Origin: Phycisphaerae bacterium
Lineage (GTDB): Bacteria > Planctomycetota > Phycisphaerae > SM23-33
DNA: 39,240 nucleotides
Direction: 5' to 3'
Assembly (NCBI GenBank): GCA_011050235.1
Contig: DRGC01000043.1
Coordinates: forward strand, 1-39,240
Part shown: in pieces, positions 16,801-24,347 of the stretch
How positions within the stretch are numbered: position 1 is the stretch's first letter
Layout: the number at the start of each line of letters is the position of its first letter
The notes under the pieces: generated by a model
The model's input: the letters and a program-made list of their open reading frames with translations, nothing else
Told to the model about the DNA's origin: nothing
Databases searched by the model: none
Position numbers and translations under genes: made by a program

Positions 16801-16920
16801 GCTTGGTTCTTTATCGGTTTGGCAGCAAAAGAATCTTTAGCGAGTTTCCTTCAATTAGGATATTCCGCACAAGAATCAAATCTATCCAAAAAAACTGCAA
16901 AATCGGAAGGGCGGGAGAGG

Positions 16921-17562
16921 CTATGGGAGCAAGTCAGAGATGAGGCGGACGATCTCGCCCGCGCGTTGAGCGGCCAGCATCGTTGGAACGATCAGCATAG
17001 CGGTCGCCGCGAGGACGCACGCCGCACCGGCCGGGTTCGCATCGGTCTGGACGGCGCTGAGCGTCTCGCTCAAAGCCGTCTCGAACCGCCGGCCAAGCGC
17101 TGGCGGCCCGCCCTTCAGTCGCACCGACGCATTACGCAGAAGCGGGAAGCACCGGACCACCAATCGGCCCCCGTCAGGCAGAAGAAACCGACTCCCACGC
17201 CGGTGGTATTGCACGCCGATTGTCGTCAGCGCCTTGCTGACCGCTTGGTGGGCCGACTCGGCAGATAGATTGTAGATCACCCATGCGGTTGGCTGCCTCG
17301 CTGCCAGGCGCCACACGCCTATTATCGTCGCCGCGGCGATGGTCCAGCCCGTAGCGGTCGCCCCGATCTGCTGGACCGCCGTCGGAACAAACGCCAACCC
17401 CAGGGATCCCACCAATAGCAGCATGTCTTCGCTGGTCCGGAGTAGTTGGGGGCGCGACCGGCTATTCAGCAGGCCCAGGACCAGGAAATACCCCGCCACC
17501 GGCAGGATGATGCCGATGACCGAAAGCGGCAGCAACGTGTTTCCTTGGCTTAAAAGGCCCAT
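16921..17562 (-). CDS. Conserved-looking membrane protein, function unknown
   Basis: A 213-residue protein with probable membrane segments at about 12-32, 46-64, 70-87 and 179-198. Between the third and fourth lies a soluble stretch of about 90 residues. It begins AWVIYNLSAESAHQAVSKAL and ends with a basic, Gly/Pro-containing part (RLKGGPPALGRRF). I do not recognise the family. It follows the small Arg-rich protein by 33 bases on the same strand and precedes the exosortase export operon, so a link to polysaccharide export is possible but is context only. Confidence 0.78.
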   Translation of the reverse strand: MGLLSQGNTLLPLSVIGIILPVAGYFLVLGLLNSRSRPQLLRTSEDMLLLVGSLGLAFVPTAVQQIGATATGWTIAAATIIGVWRLAARQPTAWVIYNLSAESAHQAVSKALTTIGVQYHRRGSRFLLPDGGRLVVRCFPLLRNASVRLKGGPPALGRRFETALSETLSAVQTDANPAGAACVLAATAMLIVPTMLAAQRAGEIVRLISDLLP

Positions 17563-17595
17563 CGCGGGTTCTCTTCTACGTGGCGGCGGGAGCCA

Positions 17596-17916
17596 TTACT
17601 CAATATCGGAAGGCTCAGCCACCTTTCGATAACCAATGGCGATGATCACGTCAAGCACTTCTGACCACGTTGGGAACGGGCGCTTGTTCAACTGCTTATA
17701 CTCGGTCATCGCCTCGAGGAACTCCCACTGCTGCTCGGTCATTTGGCCTTCTTCGGCCGCCCGACGCGTTTCCGTGCGCCGCCGGCCAGGCCCTCGGCGA
17801 CGATCCAATCCAAAACGACGTTGCACGACGTCGCGGCGACTGCTCTTGCGTTGCTCCACCTTAGGCTTTTCACCATCATGGGCCTTGGGGGGCTGGGATC
17901 CTTTGTCTTCTTTCAT
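17596..17916 (-). CDS. Small Arg-rich protein, function unknown
   Basis: A 106-residue soluble protein. The first half is strongly basic, with Arg/Lys clusters ending in RRRGPGRRRTETRR (39-52). The second half reads as a compact helical domain: TEQQWEFLEAMTEYKQLNKR, then PFPTWSEVLDVIIAIGYRKV (80-99). The start is the ATG at 17916, preceded by GGTGGAG at a good distance; a GTG at 17928 lies inside that ribosome binding site. It follows the DUF2007-like acidic protein by only 15 bases. The helical half may bind a partner and the basic half may bind nucleic acid or the acidic neighbour; both are inference. Confidence 0.8.
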   Translation of the reverse strand: MKEDKGSQPPKAHDGEKPKVEQRKSSRRDVVQRRFGLDRRRGPGRRRTETRRAAEEGQMTEQQWEFLEAMTEYKQLNKRPFPTWSEVLDVIIAIGYRKVAEPSDIE

Positions 17917-17931
17917 CGTTGTCTCCACCTG

Positions 17932-18411
17932 CTATGGCGCCGATCGGTGATCGTTCTCATCGACGTCGTCCTGTTCGTCGGTCTGCACATCCAGATTGTT
18001 CCGGTCATCGACAAACTCATCCCCCCCGAGGTCGTGCTCCCCCCAGCCTTCCGGTAGGTCCTTGCCCACTGTAAACTCCTCGTCGTCCTCATCGTCGGGC
18101 GGGTCCTCATCGCCGGCGAGATGCCCGAAATCTTCACGCTGAGCGATGACCGCGCCCGCATCGTCCAGCATCGCCTCGGGCACCAATACCGCAATCCCGT
18201 GTACCGGATTGGCCGCACCCATCTCGGACTCGATAGGGCCGGTCACCTTCACCTGTTCGTCGTCCGGGCCCACGATCACAGGGATGTCGTGGTCGTCCAG
18301 AAGGTCTCGGAACTCTTCCGCCTGCTCTATCGATCTGGCGATCACGACCGCAACGAACTGAGTCTGTGCCTCGGCGTCTGAAGAGGCATTTCTATCGCTA
18401 CGCTTGGCCAC
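17932..18411 (-). CDS. DUF2007-like protein with long acidic tail
   Basis: A 159-residue cytoplasmic protein. Residues 18-95 resemble the DUF2007 fold (putative signal-transducing, ferredoxin-like): FVAVVIARSIEQAEEFRDLL, then HDIPVIVGPDD and a later GIAVLVPEAML. Residues 101-156 are extremely acidic, with runs such as DEDPPDDEDDEE. The GTG start at 18411 is chosen because GCGGAG lies 6 bases upstream. A GTG at 18438 gives nine more residues but has GGAG only two bases away. It is the first gene of the minus-strand block that leads into the exosortase operon and is closely followed by an Arg-rich protein of opposite charge. Confidence 0.82.
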   Translation of the reverse strand: MAKRSDRNASSDAEAQTQFVAVVIARSIEQAEEFRDLLDDHDIPVIVGPDDEQVKVTGPIESEMGAANPVHGIAVLVPEAMLDDAGAVIAQREDFGHLAGDEDPPDDEDDEEFTVGKDLPEGWGEHDLGGDEFVDDRNNLDVQTDEQDDVDENDHRSAP

Positions 18412-18560
18412 TGCAAGCTCCGCTGTCAATAGCACCACTCCATCTTACGCGACCGCCTTAATCTTCAACATGGTCTGGCATGTTTTGCAACCCAAAAAAA
18501 TGTCCCGCAGCGTGTTGGTCTCCGCCGGCCGCCGGCCTCGTCCGCCGCATCCGAAAGAGG

Positions 18561-18588
18561 TTGTCCATCGAGGCTCGTTCGCTACAAT
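18561..18588 (+). promoter_or_regulatory. Sigma70-type promoter of the alpha/beta-hydrolase lipoprotein gene
   Basis: TTGTCC (18561-18566), 16 bases, then TACAAT (18583-18588). The predicted leader is about 90 nt. It also argues against a start upstream of 18600 for this gene. Confidence 0.55.
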
Positions 18589-18685
18589 AGTCCCCCCGGC
18601 GGATCGGACCGATTCTACCTCGCCGCCCGCCAGTGGGCCAGGCCGAGGCGATCCCCGGTCGGCGAAGGTCAGAAAGGCAATGGAG

Positions 18686-19510
18686 ATGGACAGGACCCAC
18701 ATTTTTCTTGCAGTGCTGGTGGTCATAGCGTCGTTGCTATCGGCTGGCTGCAGCAATAATGACATGTTCATGACGGACCAGCGCCTTCAGCGAGGCATGG
18801 TCGTGATCCTGCCCGGCGTCGAAGGGCCGAGCGGCTACAACCGCGATGTCCGGCGCGGGCTGGTCTCCGCCGGCGTACCCTACGCCCTGCCGATTCGGTC
18901 GTGGGGCACGCCCATCCCGCTTCTGGGTATTTTTCTGCGCCAGATTGACATCATCGGCGCTCACATTGCCGCAGCCGGCATTCGAGACGAGATCGTCCGC
19001 TATCAGGATGCCCATCCCGGAGCGCCCGTCTACATCATCGGCCACAGTGGCGGTGGGGCCATCGCCGTGATGGTCGCCGAGAAAATGCCCGACGAGCGAA
19101 AGATCCAGGGGCTCGTTCTCCTGTCAGCCAGTATTTCCAGCGCCCACAACCTGACCGACGCGCTGAGTCACTGCGAGTACGGTATCGTCAACTTCCATAA
19201 CACCGATGACGGGTTGCTGCTGCTTGTGGGAACGACGCTGGCGGGCAACGTGGACCGCCTGTACGGGCCGGCGGCGGGCCTGATCGGCTTCGACTGGCCC
19301 AAGGACAGCCACAACGACCTGCGAAAACAGGCCTACGCAAGATTATACCAGAGAGAATTGACCCCCGACATGACGCTCGGCGGCGACCCGCACACGCGCG
19401 TCACCAAGCCCCGTTTCGTGGCGACCTACATTGCCCCCTGGATCCTGCGAAGCCGCTGGCCCGCCACCAAAGCCGAGATGTACGCCTACATCCCAACAAG
19501 CGAGCCGTAA
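18686..19510 (+). CDS. Alpha/beta-hydrolase lipoprotein
   Basis: A 274-residue secreted lipoprotein with a serine-hydrolase fold. The signal peptide ends in LLSAGC (Cys22). VVILPGVEGPSGYNRDVRRG (39-58) looks like the first strand and oxyanion region, and the nucleophile elbow YIIGHSGGGAIAV places Ser121. The acid and His partners are not certain; D174/D175 are candidates for the acid. The start is the ATG at 18686, eight bases after AAAGG. The frame extends far upstream, but that part runs through the promoter at 18561-18588 and looks non-coding. Substrate unknown; a lipase, esterase or other envelope hydrolase is possible. A tRNA-Thr lies 100 bases downstream. Confidence 0.87.
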   Translation: MDRTHIFLAVLVVIASLLSAGCSNNDMFMTDQRLQRGMVVILPGVEGPSGYNRDVRRGLVSAGVPYALPIRSWGTPIPLLGIFLRQIDIIGAHIAAAGIRDEIVRYQDAHPGAPVYIIGHSGGGAIAVMVAEKMPDERKIQGLVLLSASISSAHNLTDALSHCEYGIVNFHNTDDGLLLLVGTTLAGNVDRLYGPAAGLIGFDWPKDSHNDLRKQAYARLYQRELTPDMTLGGDPHTRVTKPRFVATYIAPWILRSRWPATKAEMYAYIPTSEP

Positions 19511-19573
19511 CGGACGAGGCGAACTTCACGCAAGCCTTGTCGCCGATTTGCCGACATAGACCATGCGGCGCCC

Positions 19574-19607
19574 GGCCCAACCTGCCTGCCAGCAGGCAGG
19601 CTGGGCC
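19574..19607. repeat. Long near-perfect hairpin immediately 5' of a tRNA
   Basis: Two 16-base arms (19574-19589 and 19592-19607) pair with one A/C mismatch around a 2-base centre. The core is CCTGCCTGC with its complement. It ends four bases before the tRNA-Thr(CGU). No T tract follows. It may terminate the lipoprotein transcript, act in tRNA precursor processing, or be one copy of a dispersed palindromic repeat; I saw no second copy in the window. Confidence 0.6.
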
Positions 19608-19611
19608 CGAC

Positions 19612-19683
19612 GCCGACTTAGCTCAACGGTAGAGCACAGCTTTCGTAAAGCTGAGGTTCTGGGTTCGAATCCCAGAGTCGGCC
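19612..19683 (+). tRNA. tRNA-Thr (anticodon CGT)
   Basis: The cloverleaf is complete: acceptor GCCGACT/AGTCGGC, D-arm GCTC/GAGC, anticodon stem CAGCT/AGCTG with loop TTCGTAA (anticodon CGT, codon ACG), and T-arm CTGGG TTCGAAT CCCAG. The discriminator base is C and no CCA is encoded. No clear promoter lies directly upstream. Confidence 0.97.
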
Positions 19684-19768
19684 TTTCCCCTGCCAAAGAC
19701 GCCAAGAAACGCTACATGCACCACGTCCGGCGTTGTGGCCCCGCATCAGCCCACGCGATCCGGCTGGA

Positions 19769-20350
19769 CTATCGTCGCCGGGCGGTCTTCTTGATCCGAC
19801 GCTTGGCCGGAGACCTGCGGGCCCGTTTGGCTTTCGACTTGGCGGCCGCAGAGCTCTCGTGCGTTTTCGGTCGGTGCAGCCCGCGAGGCATCGACAGGAT
19901 GCCCGTCCGCGCCAGCTCAATGATGCCGTAGGGCCTGGTCATCTCGATGAAGGCCTCGATCTTCGACTCAGGCCCGGCCAGCTCGACGATGATGCTGTCG
20001 TGGCTGATATCCACGGCGCGCCCGCGAAACAGGTTCACCAGTTCCAGCACCCGCCCGCGCGTGGACTCGGGCGCAGCGACACGGACCATCATCAGATCCC
20101 GGTTCACGCACGGCACGTCCTTGTAGTCCGTCACGTCCACCACGCACACGAGCTTGGCCAATTGCTTGACGGCCTGTTCCAGTACGCGGTCGTCGCCGAG
20201 CACCGCGATCGTCATGCGCGACAGGCTGGGGTCCTCGGTCCGCCCGACCACCAGCGAGTCGATATTGAATCCCCGGGCGGAGAACATCCCCGAGATATGG
20301 CTGAGCACACCCGGCTGGTTCTGCACCAACGCGCTAATGACGTGTTTCAT
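19769..20350 (-). CDS. ilvN: Acetolactate synthase small (regulatory) subunit
   Basis: A 193-residue regulatory subunit of acetohydroxyacid synthase, the first shared step of Val, Leu and Ile synthesis. The N-terminal ACT domain (about 2-75) begins HVISALVQNQPGVLSHISGM and contains FNIDSLVVGRTED. The second half (about 76-155) is the usual IlvN C-terminal domain with FRGRAVDISHDSIIVELAG. Residues 161-193 form a Lys/Arg/Ala-rich tail that the family normally lacks. The start is the ATG at 20350, 29 bases after the ilvB stop. The reading frame stays open far upstream inside ilvB, but that part is a shadow. It is co-transcribed with ilvB. Confidence 0.96.
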   Translation of the reverse strand: MKHVISALVQNQPGVLSHISGMFSARGFNIDSLVVGRTEDPSLSRMTIAVLGDDRVLEQAVKQLAKLVCVVDVTDYKDVPCVNRDLMMVRVAAPESTRGRVLELVNLFRGRAVDISHDSIIVELAGPESKIEAFIEMTRPYGIIELARTGILSMPRGLHRPKTHESSAAAKSKAKRARRSPAKRRIKKTARRR

Positions 20351-20379
20351 CGTTGATCTCCATAGCCGGTGGGACCGGC

Positions 20380-22137
20380 CTAGGCAAGCTTGCCCAGTTG
20401 CATCTCGTGCAGGCCCTTTCCGGCGGCCACCATCGGATAGACGTTCTCTTCGGCTTCGACGTGGACGTCCACGACCACCGGCCCTTTGTGCGCCAGCGCA
20501 TCGCGCAGGGCGCCGTCCAGGTGGCGCCGGCTGTCCACCGTGATCCCGCGCGCGCCGAATGCCTCGGCCACACCGGCGAACGACGGGCTCGCCGTCGTCA
20601 CCGACGAGTACCGCCGGTCGAAGAACAACTCCTGCCACTGGCGCACCATGCCCAGGTAGCCGTTGTTGAGCACGATAAACTTCACGGGCACGTCGTATCG
20701 CACGGCCGTGAGGACCTCGACCATCGTCATCGCAAAGCTGCCGTCGCCGTCGATGTCGATCACGGTGCGACGCGGATTGCCGATCGCCGCCCCGATCGCC
20801 GCCGGGACGCCAAAGCCCATCGTCCCCAGCCCGCCGGAGGTGACGATCTGCCTGGGCCGACGCCATCGGTAGTACTGGGCCGCCCACATCTGATGCTGCC
20901 CGACGCCGGTGGCCACGATGGCGTCGTGGTCCGTCAGTTCGCCCAGGCGCGCGATGACTTCCTGCGGCTTGATTGAGCCCGACCGCTTGTACGTCAACGG
21001 ATGGCGGGCCCGCCAGTCGCGGATCTTCTTTGGCCAGGCCCGGCGAGTGGTCTTTCGAATCTTCGGCAGCAGGCGATTGACCACGTCCTTGGCATCGCCC
21101 AGGACGCCCACGTCCACCGAAACGTTCTTGCCGATCGACGTGGGATCGATATCCACGTGCACAATCTTCGCATGCGGGGCAAACGTCTCCAACCGGCCCG
21201 TGACCCGGTCGTCGAACCGCGCGCCGATGGAGATCAGACAATCGCACTCCTGCACCGCGTAGTTGGCCGTCGCCGTTCCATGCATCCCCAGCATCCCCAA
21301 CGCCAGCCGGTCCTGCTCGTCGATACTGCCCAAGCCCATCAGCGTCGTCGTTACGGGGATGTCGGCCTTGACGATCAGGCGACCCAGCGCCTTGGATGCG
21401 CGGGCCTGGATCACACCCCCACCGGCCATCAGCACCGGCCGCCTGGCGGCGTTGATCGCGTCGGCGGCCGCCGATATCTCCGCCGGGTTGATCCGAATCG
21501 CCGGATCGTAGCCCGGCAGGTCCATCTCAAGGTCTGGTGGCGCCCCCACCACCGCAGCGGCCGCATCGACGGTGATGTCCACAAGCACCGGCCCCGGCCG
21601 ACCTGTGCGGGCGATGTAAAACGCTTCGCGGATCACGCGGCCCAGATCGGCGACGTCGGCGACCAACGAGTTGTGCTTGGTCACCGGCCGCGTGATGCCG
21701 CGCGTGTCGGCCTCTTGAAAGGCGTCGTTGCCCATCAGCGAGCTGCGGACCTGCCCGGTGATCGCCACCAGCGGCACGCTGTCCATGTTCGCGGTGGCCA
21801 GACCCGTCACCAGGTTCGTCGCCCCGGGCCCGCTGGTCGCCAGCACCACGCCGACGCGGCCCGTCGACCGGGCGTACCCGTCGGCCATGTGGATCGCGCC
21901 CTGCTCGTGACGGCTGAGAACGAAGTGAATGGGTGTCTCATACAGCGCATCGAAAATCGGAAGCACCGTGCCGCCCGGAAAGCCAAACATCACCTCCACG
22001 CCCTGGTCGAGCAGCAACTGGTGCAGCATCTGGGCCCCATTGAGGCCCACCAACCCCATCGCCTCGCGGTTGGACCGGCTCTGAGGCCGTCTTGAACGAG
22101 ATGTTGAGGTTCTTTTGCCAGCCATCGTTTTTCCCAT
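20380..22137 (-). CDS. ilvB: Acetolactate synthase large (catalytic) subunit
   Basis: A 585-residue ThDP- and FAD-dependent enzyme that condenses pyruvate with pyruvate or 2-oxobutyrate. The catalytic Glu78 lies in SRHEQGAIHMADGYAR, followed by TSGPGATNLVTGLA and the family's QVRSSLMGNDAFQE region. The ThDP motif starts with GDGS at 464 and ends at LNN (about 492). The length matches the family apart from a basic N-terminal leader (GKRTSTSRSRRPQSRSNR). The start is uncertain between ATG 22137 and ATG 22125. The frame opens at 22203, but a promoter at 22188-22216 covers that point. It is followed by ilvN. No leader peptide or T-box is visible in the roughly 45-nt leader. Confidence 0.96.
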   Translation of the reverse strand: MGKTMAGKRTSTSRSRRPQSRSNREAMGLVGLNGAQMLHQLLLDQGVEVMFGFPGGTVLPIFDALYETPIHFVLSRHEQGAIHMADGYARSTGRVGVVLATSGPGATNLVTGLATANMDSVPLVAITGQVRSSLMGNDAFQEADTRGITRPVTKHNSLVADVADLGRVIREAFYIARTGRPGPVLVDITVDAAAAVVGAPPDLEMDLPGYDPAIRINPAEISAAADAINAARRPVLMAGGGVIQARASKALGRLIVKADIPVTTTLMGLGSIDEQDRLALGMLGMHGTATANYAVQECDCLISIGARFDDRVTGRLETFAPHAKIVHVDIDPTSIGKNVSVDVGVLGDAKDVVNRLLPKIRKTTRRAWPKKIRDWRARHPLTYKRSGSIKPQEVIARLGELTDHDAIVATGVGQHQMWAAQYYRWRRPRQIVTSGGLGTMGFGVPAAIGAAIGNPRRTVIDIDGDGSFAMTMVEVLTAVRYDVPVKFIVLNNGYLGMVRQWQELFFDRRYSSVTTASPSFAGVAEAFGARGITVDSRRHLDGALRDALAHKGPVVVDVHVEAEENVYPMVAAGKGLHEMQLGKLA

Positions 22138-22187
22138 GATGTGTCGAGCCGGCGCGATACAACCCGGCGCTGAACTGCGAGTCCGTG

Positions 22188-22216
22188 AAGATAGCACAAA
22201 CACTTCGGGCCTTCAA
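22188..22216 (-). promoter_or_regulatory. Sigma70-type promoter of ilvB-ilvN
   Basis: Read on the minus strand: TTGAAG (22211-22216), 17 bases, then TATCTT (22188-22193). It places transcription start about 45 bases before the ATG at 22137. Confidence 0.5.
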
Positions 22217-22272
22217 GGCACGGCCACCCAGGAGATGCGGCAACGGGCGCGGGCCTGGCCCGGCATGCCTTT

Positions 22273-22346
22273 TTGCCAATTGATTACGCAGCGACCCCTG
22301 GCCGGAATCGTTCCAAGAGCATTGTCTACAAACAGTTGATTGGCAA
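22273..22346. repeat. Spaced inverted repeat in the ilvB/regulator divergent region
   Basis: TTGCCAAT (22273-22280) and ATTGGCAA (22339-22346) face each other across 58 bases, each next to a TTGATT. This is the middle of the 321-base divergent gap 22138-22458, which holds no gene. It may be a pair of regulator sites; chance is not excluded. Confidence 0.3.
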
Positions 22347-22379
22347 TTTGTCCAAGAGTCTGAAATTTCAAAGCTAGTG

Positions 22380-22407
22380 TTGACTTTATTGTGGTTTTGC
22401 AGATAAT
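22380..22407 (+). promoter_or_regulatory. Strong sigma70-type promoter of the HTH-receiver regulator
   Basis: TTGACT (22380-22385), 16 bases, then GATAAT (22402-22407). Both hexamers match the consensus at five of six positions. It sits about 50 bases before the chosen start. Confidence 0.65.
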
Positions 22408-22458
22408 AAATGCATCCGATTAGCCCTTCCGCTGGTGGCCGTCGCTTTGGAGAAAACC

Positions 22459-23019
22459 GTGGCGAAGAATCTATCGACATTTGCGATAGCTCGTAAGCTG
22501 CACGTGGACCCCGGGTCCGTGGCCAACTGGATCGACCAGGGCCTGCTGAAGGCTCACCGCACCCCTGGCGGGCATAGGCGAGTGGTGGCTGAGGACCTGA
22601 TCAATTTCCTCCGCAAGCACAAAATGCCGATCCCCGAGGACATGCCCGCTATGGCGACGCGCATCCTGATCGTCGACGACGAGCGGGCCATCGCCGAGTT
22701 GGTCTCGCGGGCCATTCAGGCCGCCCACCCCGACTTCGAGGTCCACACAGCCAACGACGGCTTTCACGCGGGCACGGTCCTGGCCACGCTCAAGCCCAAC
22801 GTGGTGATCCTGGATCTGCGAATGCCCGGCATGGACGGCTTCGAGGTCTGCAAGCTCATCAAGAGCGAACAGGCCACCCAGCACGCCGAAGTGATCGCCA
22901 TGACCGCTTATCCCTCGCCGGAGAACGAGCAGCGAATCCTGGACTGCGGCGCGCGGACATGTCTGTCCAAGCCCCTGGACATGGATCAATTGCTCACCGA
23001 AGTCAGCACAGTGGTGTAG
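22459..23019 (+). CDS. HTH-receiver regulator (MerR/excisionase-type HTH plus REC)
   Basis: A 186-residue regulator. Residues 5-55 are an excisionase/MerR-type helix-turn-helix with wing (FAIARKLHVDPGSVANWIDQ, then HRTPGGHRR at 33-41). Residues 68-186 are a full receiver domain: acidic pair D73/D74 in ILIVDDE, phospho-acceptor D119 in VILDLRMPGMDGFEVC, T149 and K171. The DNA-binding part precedes the receiver, the reverse of classical response regulators. The start is the GTG at 22459 because GGAG lies 7 bases upstream; a GTG at 22435 is a weaker alternative. No sensor kinase is nearby. The target is unknown; the inverted repeat between this gene and ilvB is a candidate site. Confidence 0.9.
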   Translation: MAKNLSTFAIARKLHVDPGSVANWIDQGLLKAHRTPGGHRRVVAEDLINFLRKHKMPIPEDMPAMATRILIVDDERAIAELVSRAIQAAHPDFEVHTANDGFHAGTVLATLKPNVVILDLRMPGMDGFEVCKLIKSEQATQHAEVIAMTAYPSPENEQRILDCGARTCLSKPLDMDQLLTEVSTVV

Positions 23020-23032
23020 TCGGCCGCACCCC

Positions 23033-24034
23033 TCAGCAGGCGGCGTTTTCCAGGCACCACTTGACTGATCGCTCGATGCTCTCGTCGTAGCCAACGGTCG
23101 CCTGCCATCCCAGTTCGCGCCGGGCCTTGTCGGCTGAGAAGAAACACCGCCGTCCGATCAGCCACACCGAGTACCGCGTCACCAGCGGCGGGGTCTTTCG
23201 TCCAAACAGGTGGCCGAACAGTTCCATCAGGAACGCCGCCTTGTAGACGATCTTGTAGGGCACCTTCTTGGTGATGGGCTTGGCGCCGATGCAGGCGGCG
23301 ATCTTGTTGAAGTATTCGCCCTGCGTGATCACCCCGTCGTTGGAGAGGTTGTAGCTTTCGCCCAAGGCCTTGTCGAGCGTCGCGGCCAGGATGCATCCCT
23401 CGGCCTCGTTACCGGCGTAGGTCAGGTTGAGCCGATTCGTCCCGTCGCCGATGAACTTGGTCTTGCCCGCGCGGATCGCCCGGATCAGCCGCGGCACCGA
23501 CGCGCGGTCGCGCTCGCCGAAGAGCCAACTGGGCTTGACGACCGTGACGGGCACGTCGCCGCGCTGGTGAGCGTCCCAGGCGAGTTGTTCGGCCTCGGCC
23601 TTGGCCCGGCTGTAATAGCTCCACTTGTGCAGTTGCACGCCCAGCGGGGCGGTCTCATCGACGATCATCCCTTCGCCGTCGGGGTGGCCGTAGGCCGATA
23701 TGCTCGAGACATGCAGGAACCGTTTGACCCCGGCGCTCTTGGCTTCCGCCAGCATGTTGCGCGTGCCGTGGATGGTCACGTCGACGAACCACTGCCACTT
23801 GCCCCAGTCGCCCACCTGGGCTGCGGCGTGATAAACCGTCGTCACGCCGTCCATCGCTCCGGACAGGCTGGCCGGGTCGGTCACGTCGCCGATGACCTTT
23901 TCCACACCCAGGCTGTCCAGAAAGCGCGTATCGCTGGTGGGACGGACCAGCGCCCGCACCGGCTGGCCGGCGGCGGTCAGCTTCTCGGCGATATGGCTGC
24001 CCAGCAGTCCCGTTGCGCCCGTGATAAGGTTCAT
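23033..24034 (-). CDS. Extended SDR: NAD(P)-dependent 3-beta-HSD/OleD-like reductase
   Basis: A 333-residue Rossmann-fold oxidoreductase. The nucleotide-binding GATGLLG is at 6-12, the SDR serine region SSISAYG is near 110-116, and the catalytic Tyr141 and Lys145 lie in YYSRAK. The C-terminal half (PSWLFGERDRASVPRLIRAI and onward) follows the 3-beta-hydroxysteroid dehydrogenase/OleD-like pattern more than that of sugar-nucleotide epimerases. The start is the ATG at 24034, six bases after AGGAG; the frame opens six codons earlier. It converges with the HTH-receiver gene, leaving 13 bases between stops. Its substrate is unknown; a beta-hydroxy/keto lipid or a sugar is possible. Confidence 0.9.
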   Translation of the reverse strand: MNLITGATGLLGSHIAEKLTAAGQPVRALVRPTSDTRFLDSLGVEKVIGDVTDPASLSGAMDGVTTVYHAAAQVGDWGKWQWFVDVTIHGTRNMLAEAKSAGVKRFLHVSSISAYGHPDGEGMIVDETAPLGVQLHKWSYYSRAKAEAEQLAWDAHQRGDVPVTVVKPSWLFGERDRASVPRLIRAIRAGKTKFIGDGTNRLNLTYAGNEAEGCILAATLDKALGESYNLSNDGVITQGEYFNKIAACIGAKPITKKVPYKIVYKAAFLMELFGHLFGRKTPPLVTRYSVWLIGRRCFFSADKARRELGWQATVGYDESIERSVKWCLENAAC

Positions 24035-24087
24035 GTCGGCTCCTGTGCACATGGCCCGCCGATCCCGGCGGCCGATGAAAGCATCGT

Positions 24088-24116
24088 ACTGTATGGAGCC
24101 GACTACCGGCCGTCAA
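24088..24116 (-). promoter_or_regulatory. Sigma70-type promoter of the SDR gene
   Basis: Minus strand: TTGACG (24111-24116), 17 bases, then TACAGT (24088-24093), about 55 bases before the ATG at 24034. Confidence 0.5.
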
Positions 24117-24347
24117 GGCCGTCCGCCGATGCGGCTGCCCACATTGGCCGACCGTGAAAATGCACCTTCATGGCCCCTCGGTTACCCATCCTTATCACCC
24201 CCCCCGTTGGCCGCTAGGCCTCTCCTGCGCCGGCCCGGCAAGGCCCAGCAGCAGACGCTCGGAGATGCGGCCACGATGGCGGCATAAGGTTATCATATAC
24301 AATGCGTTACATTCCTCCTTGCGGACAAAAAACTTTATCATATTCCC

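Noticed and set aside
18404-18685. N-terminal extension of the alpha/beta-hydrolase lipoprotein
   Set aside because: It would place the signal peptide internally and cross a good promoter at 18561-18588.
20351-21247. Upstream extension of the ilvN frame giving a 492-residue protein
   Set aside because: The extension lies inside ilvB in another frame, is Arg/Gly/Pro-rich, and IlvN starts normally at the ATG at 20350.
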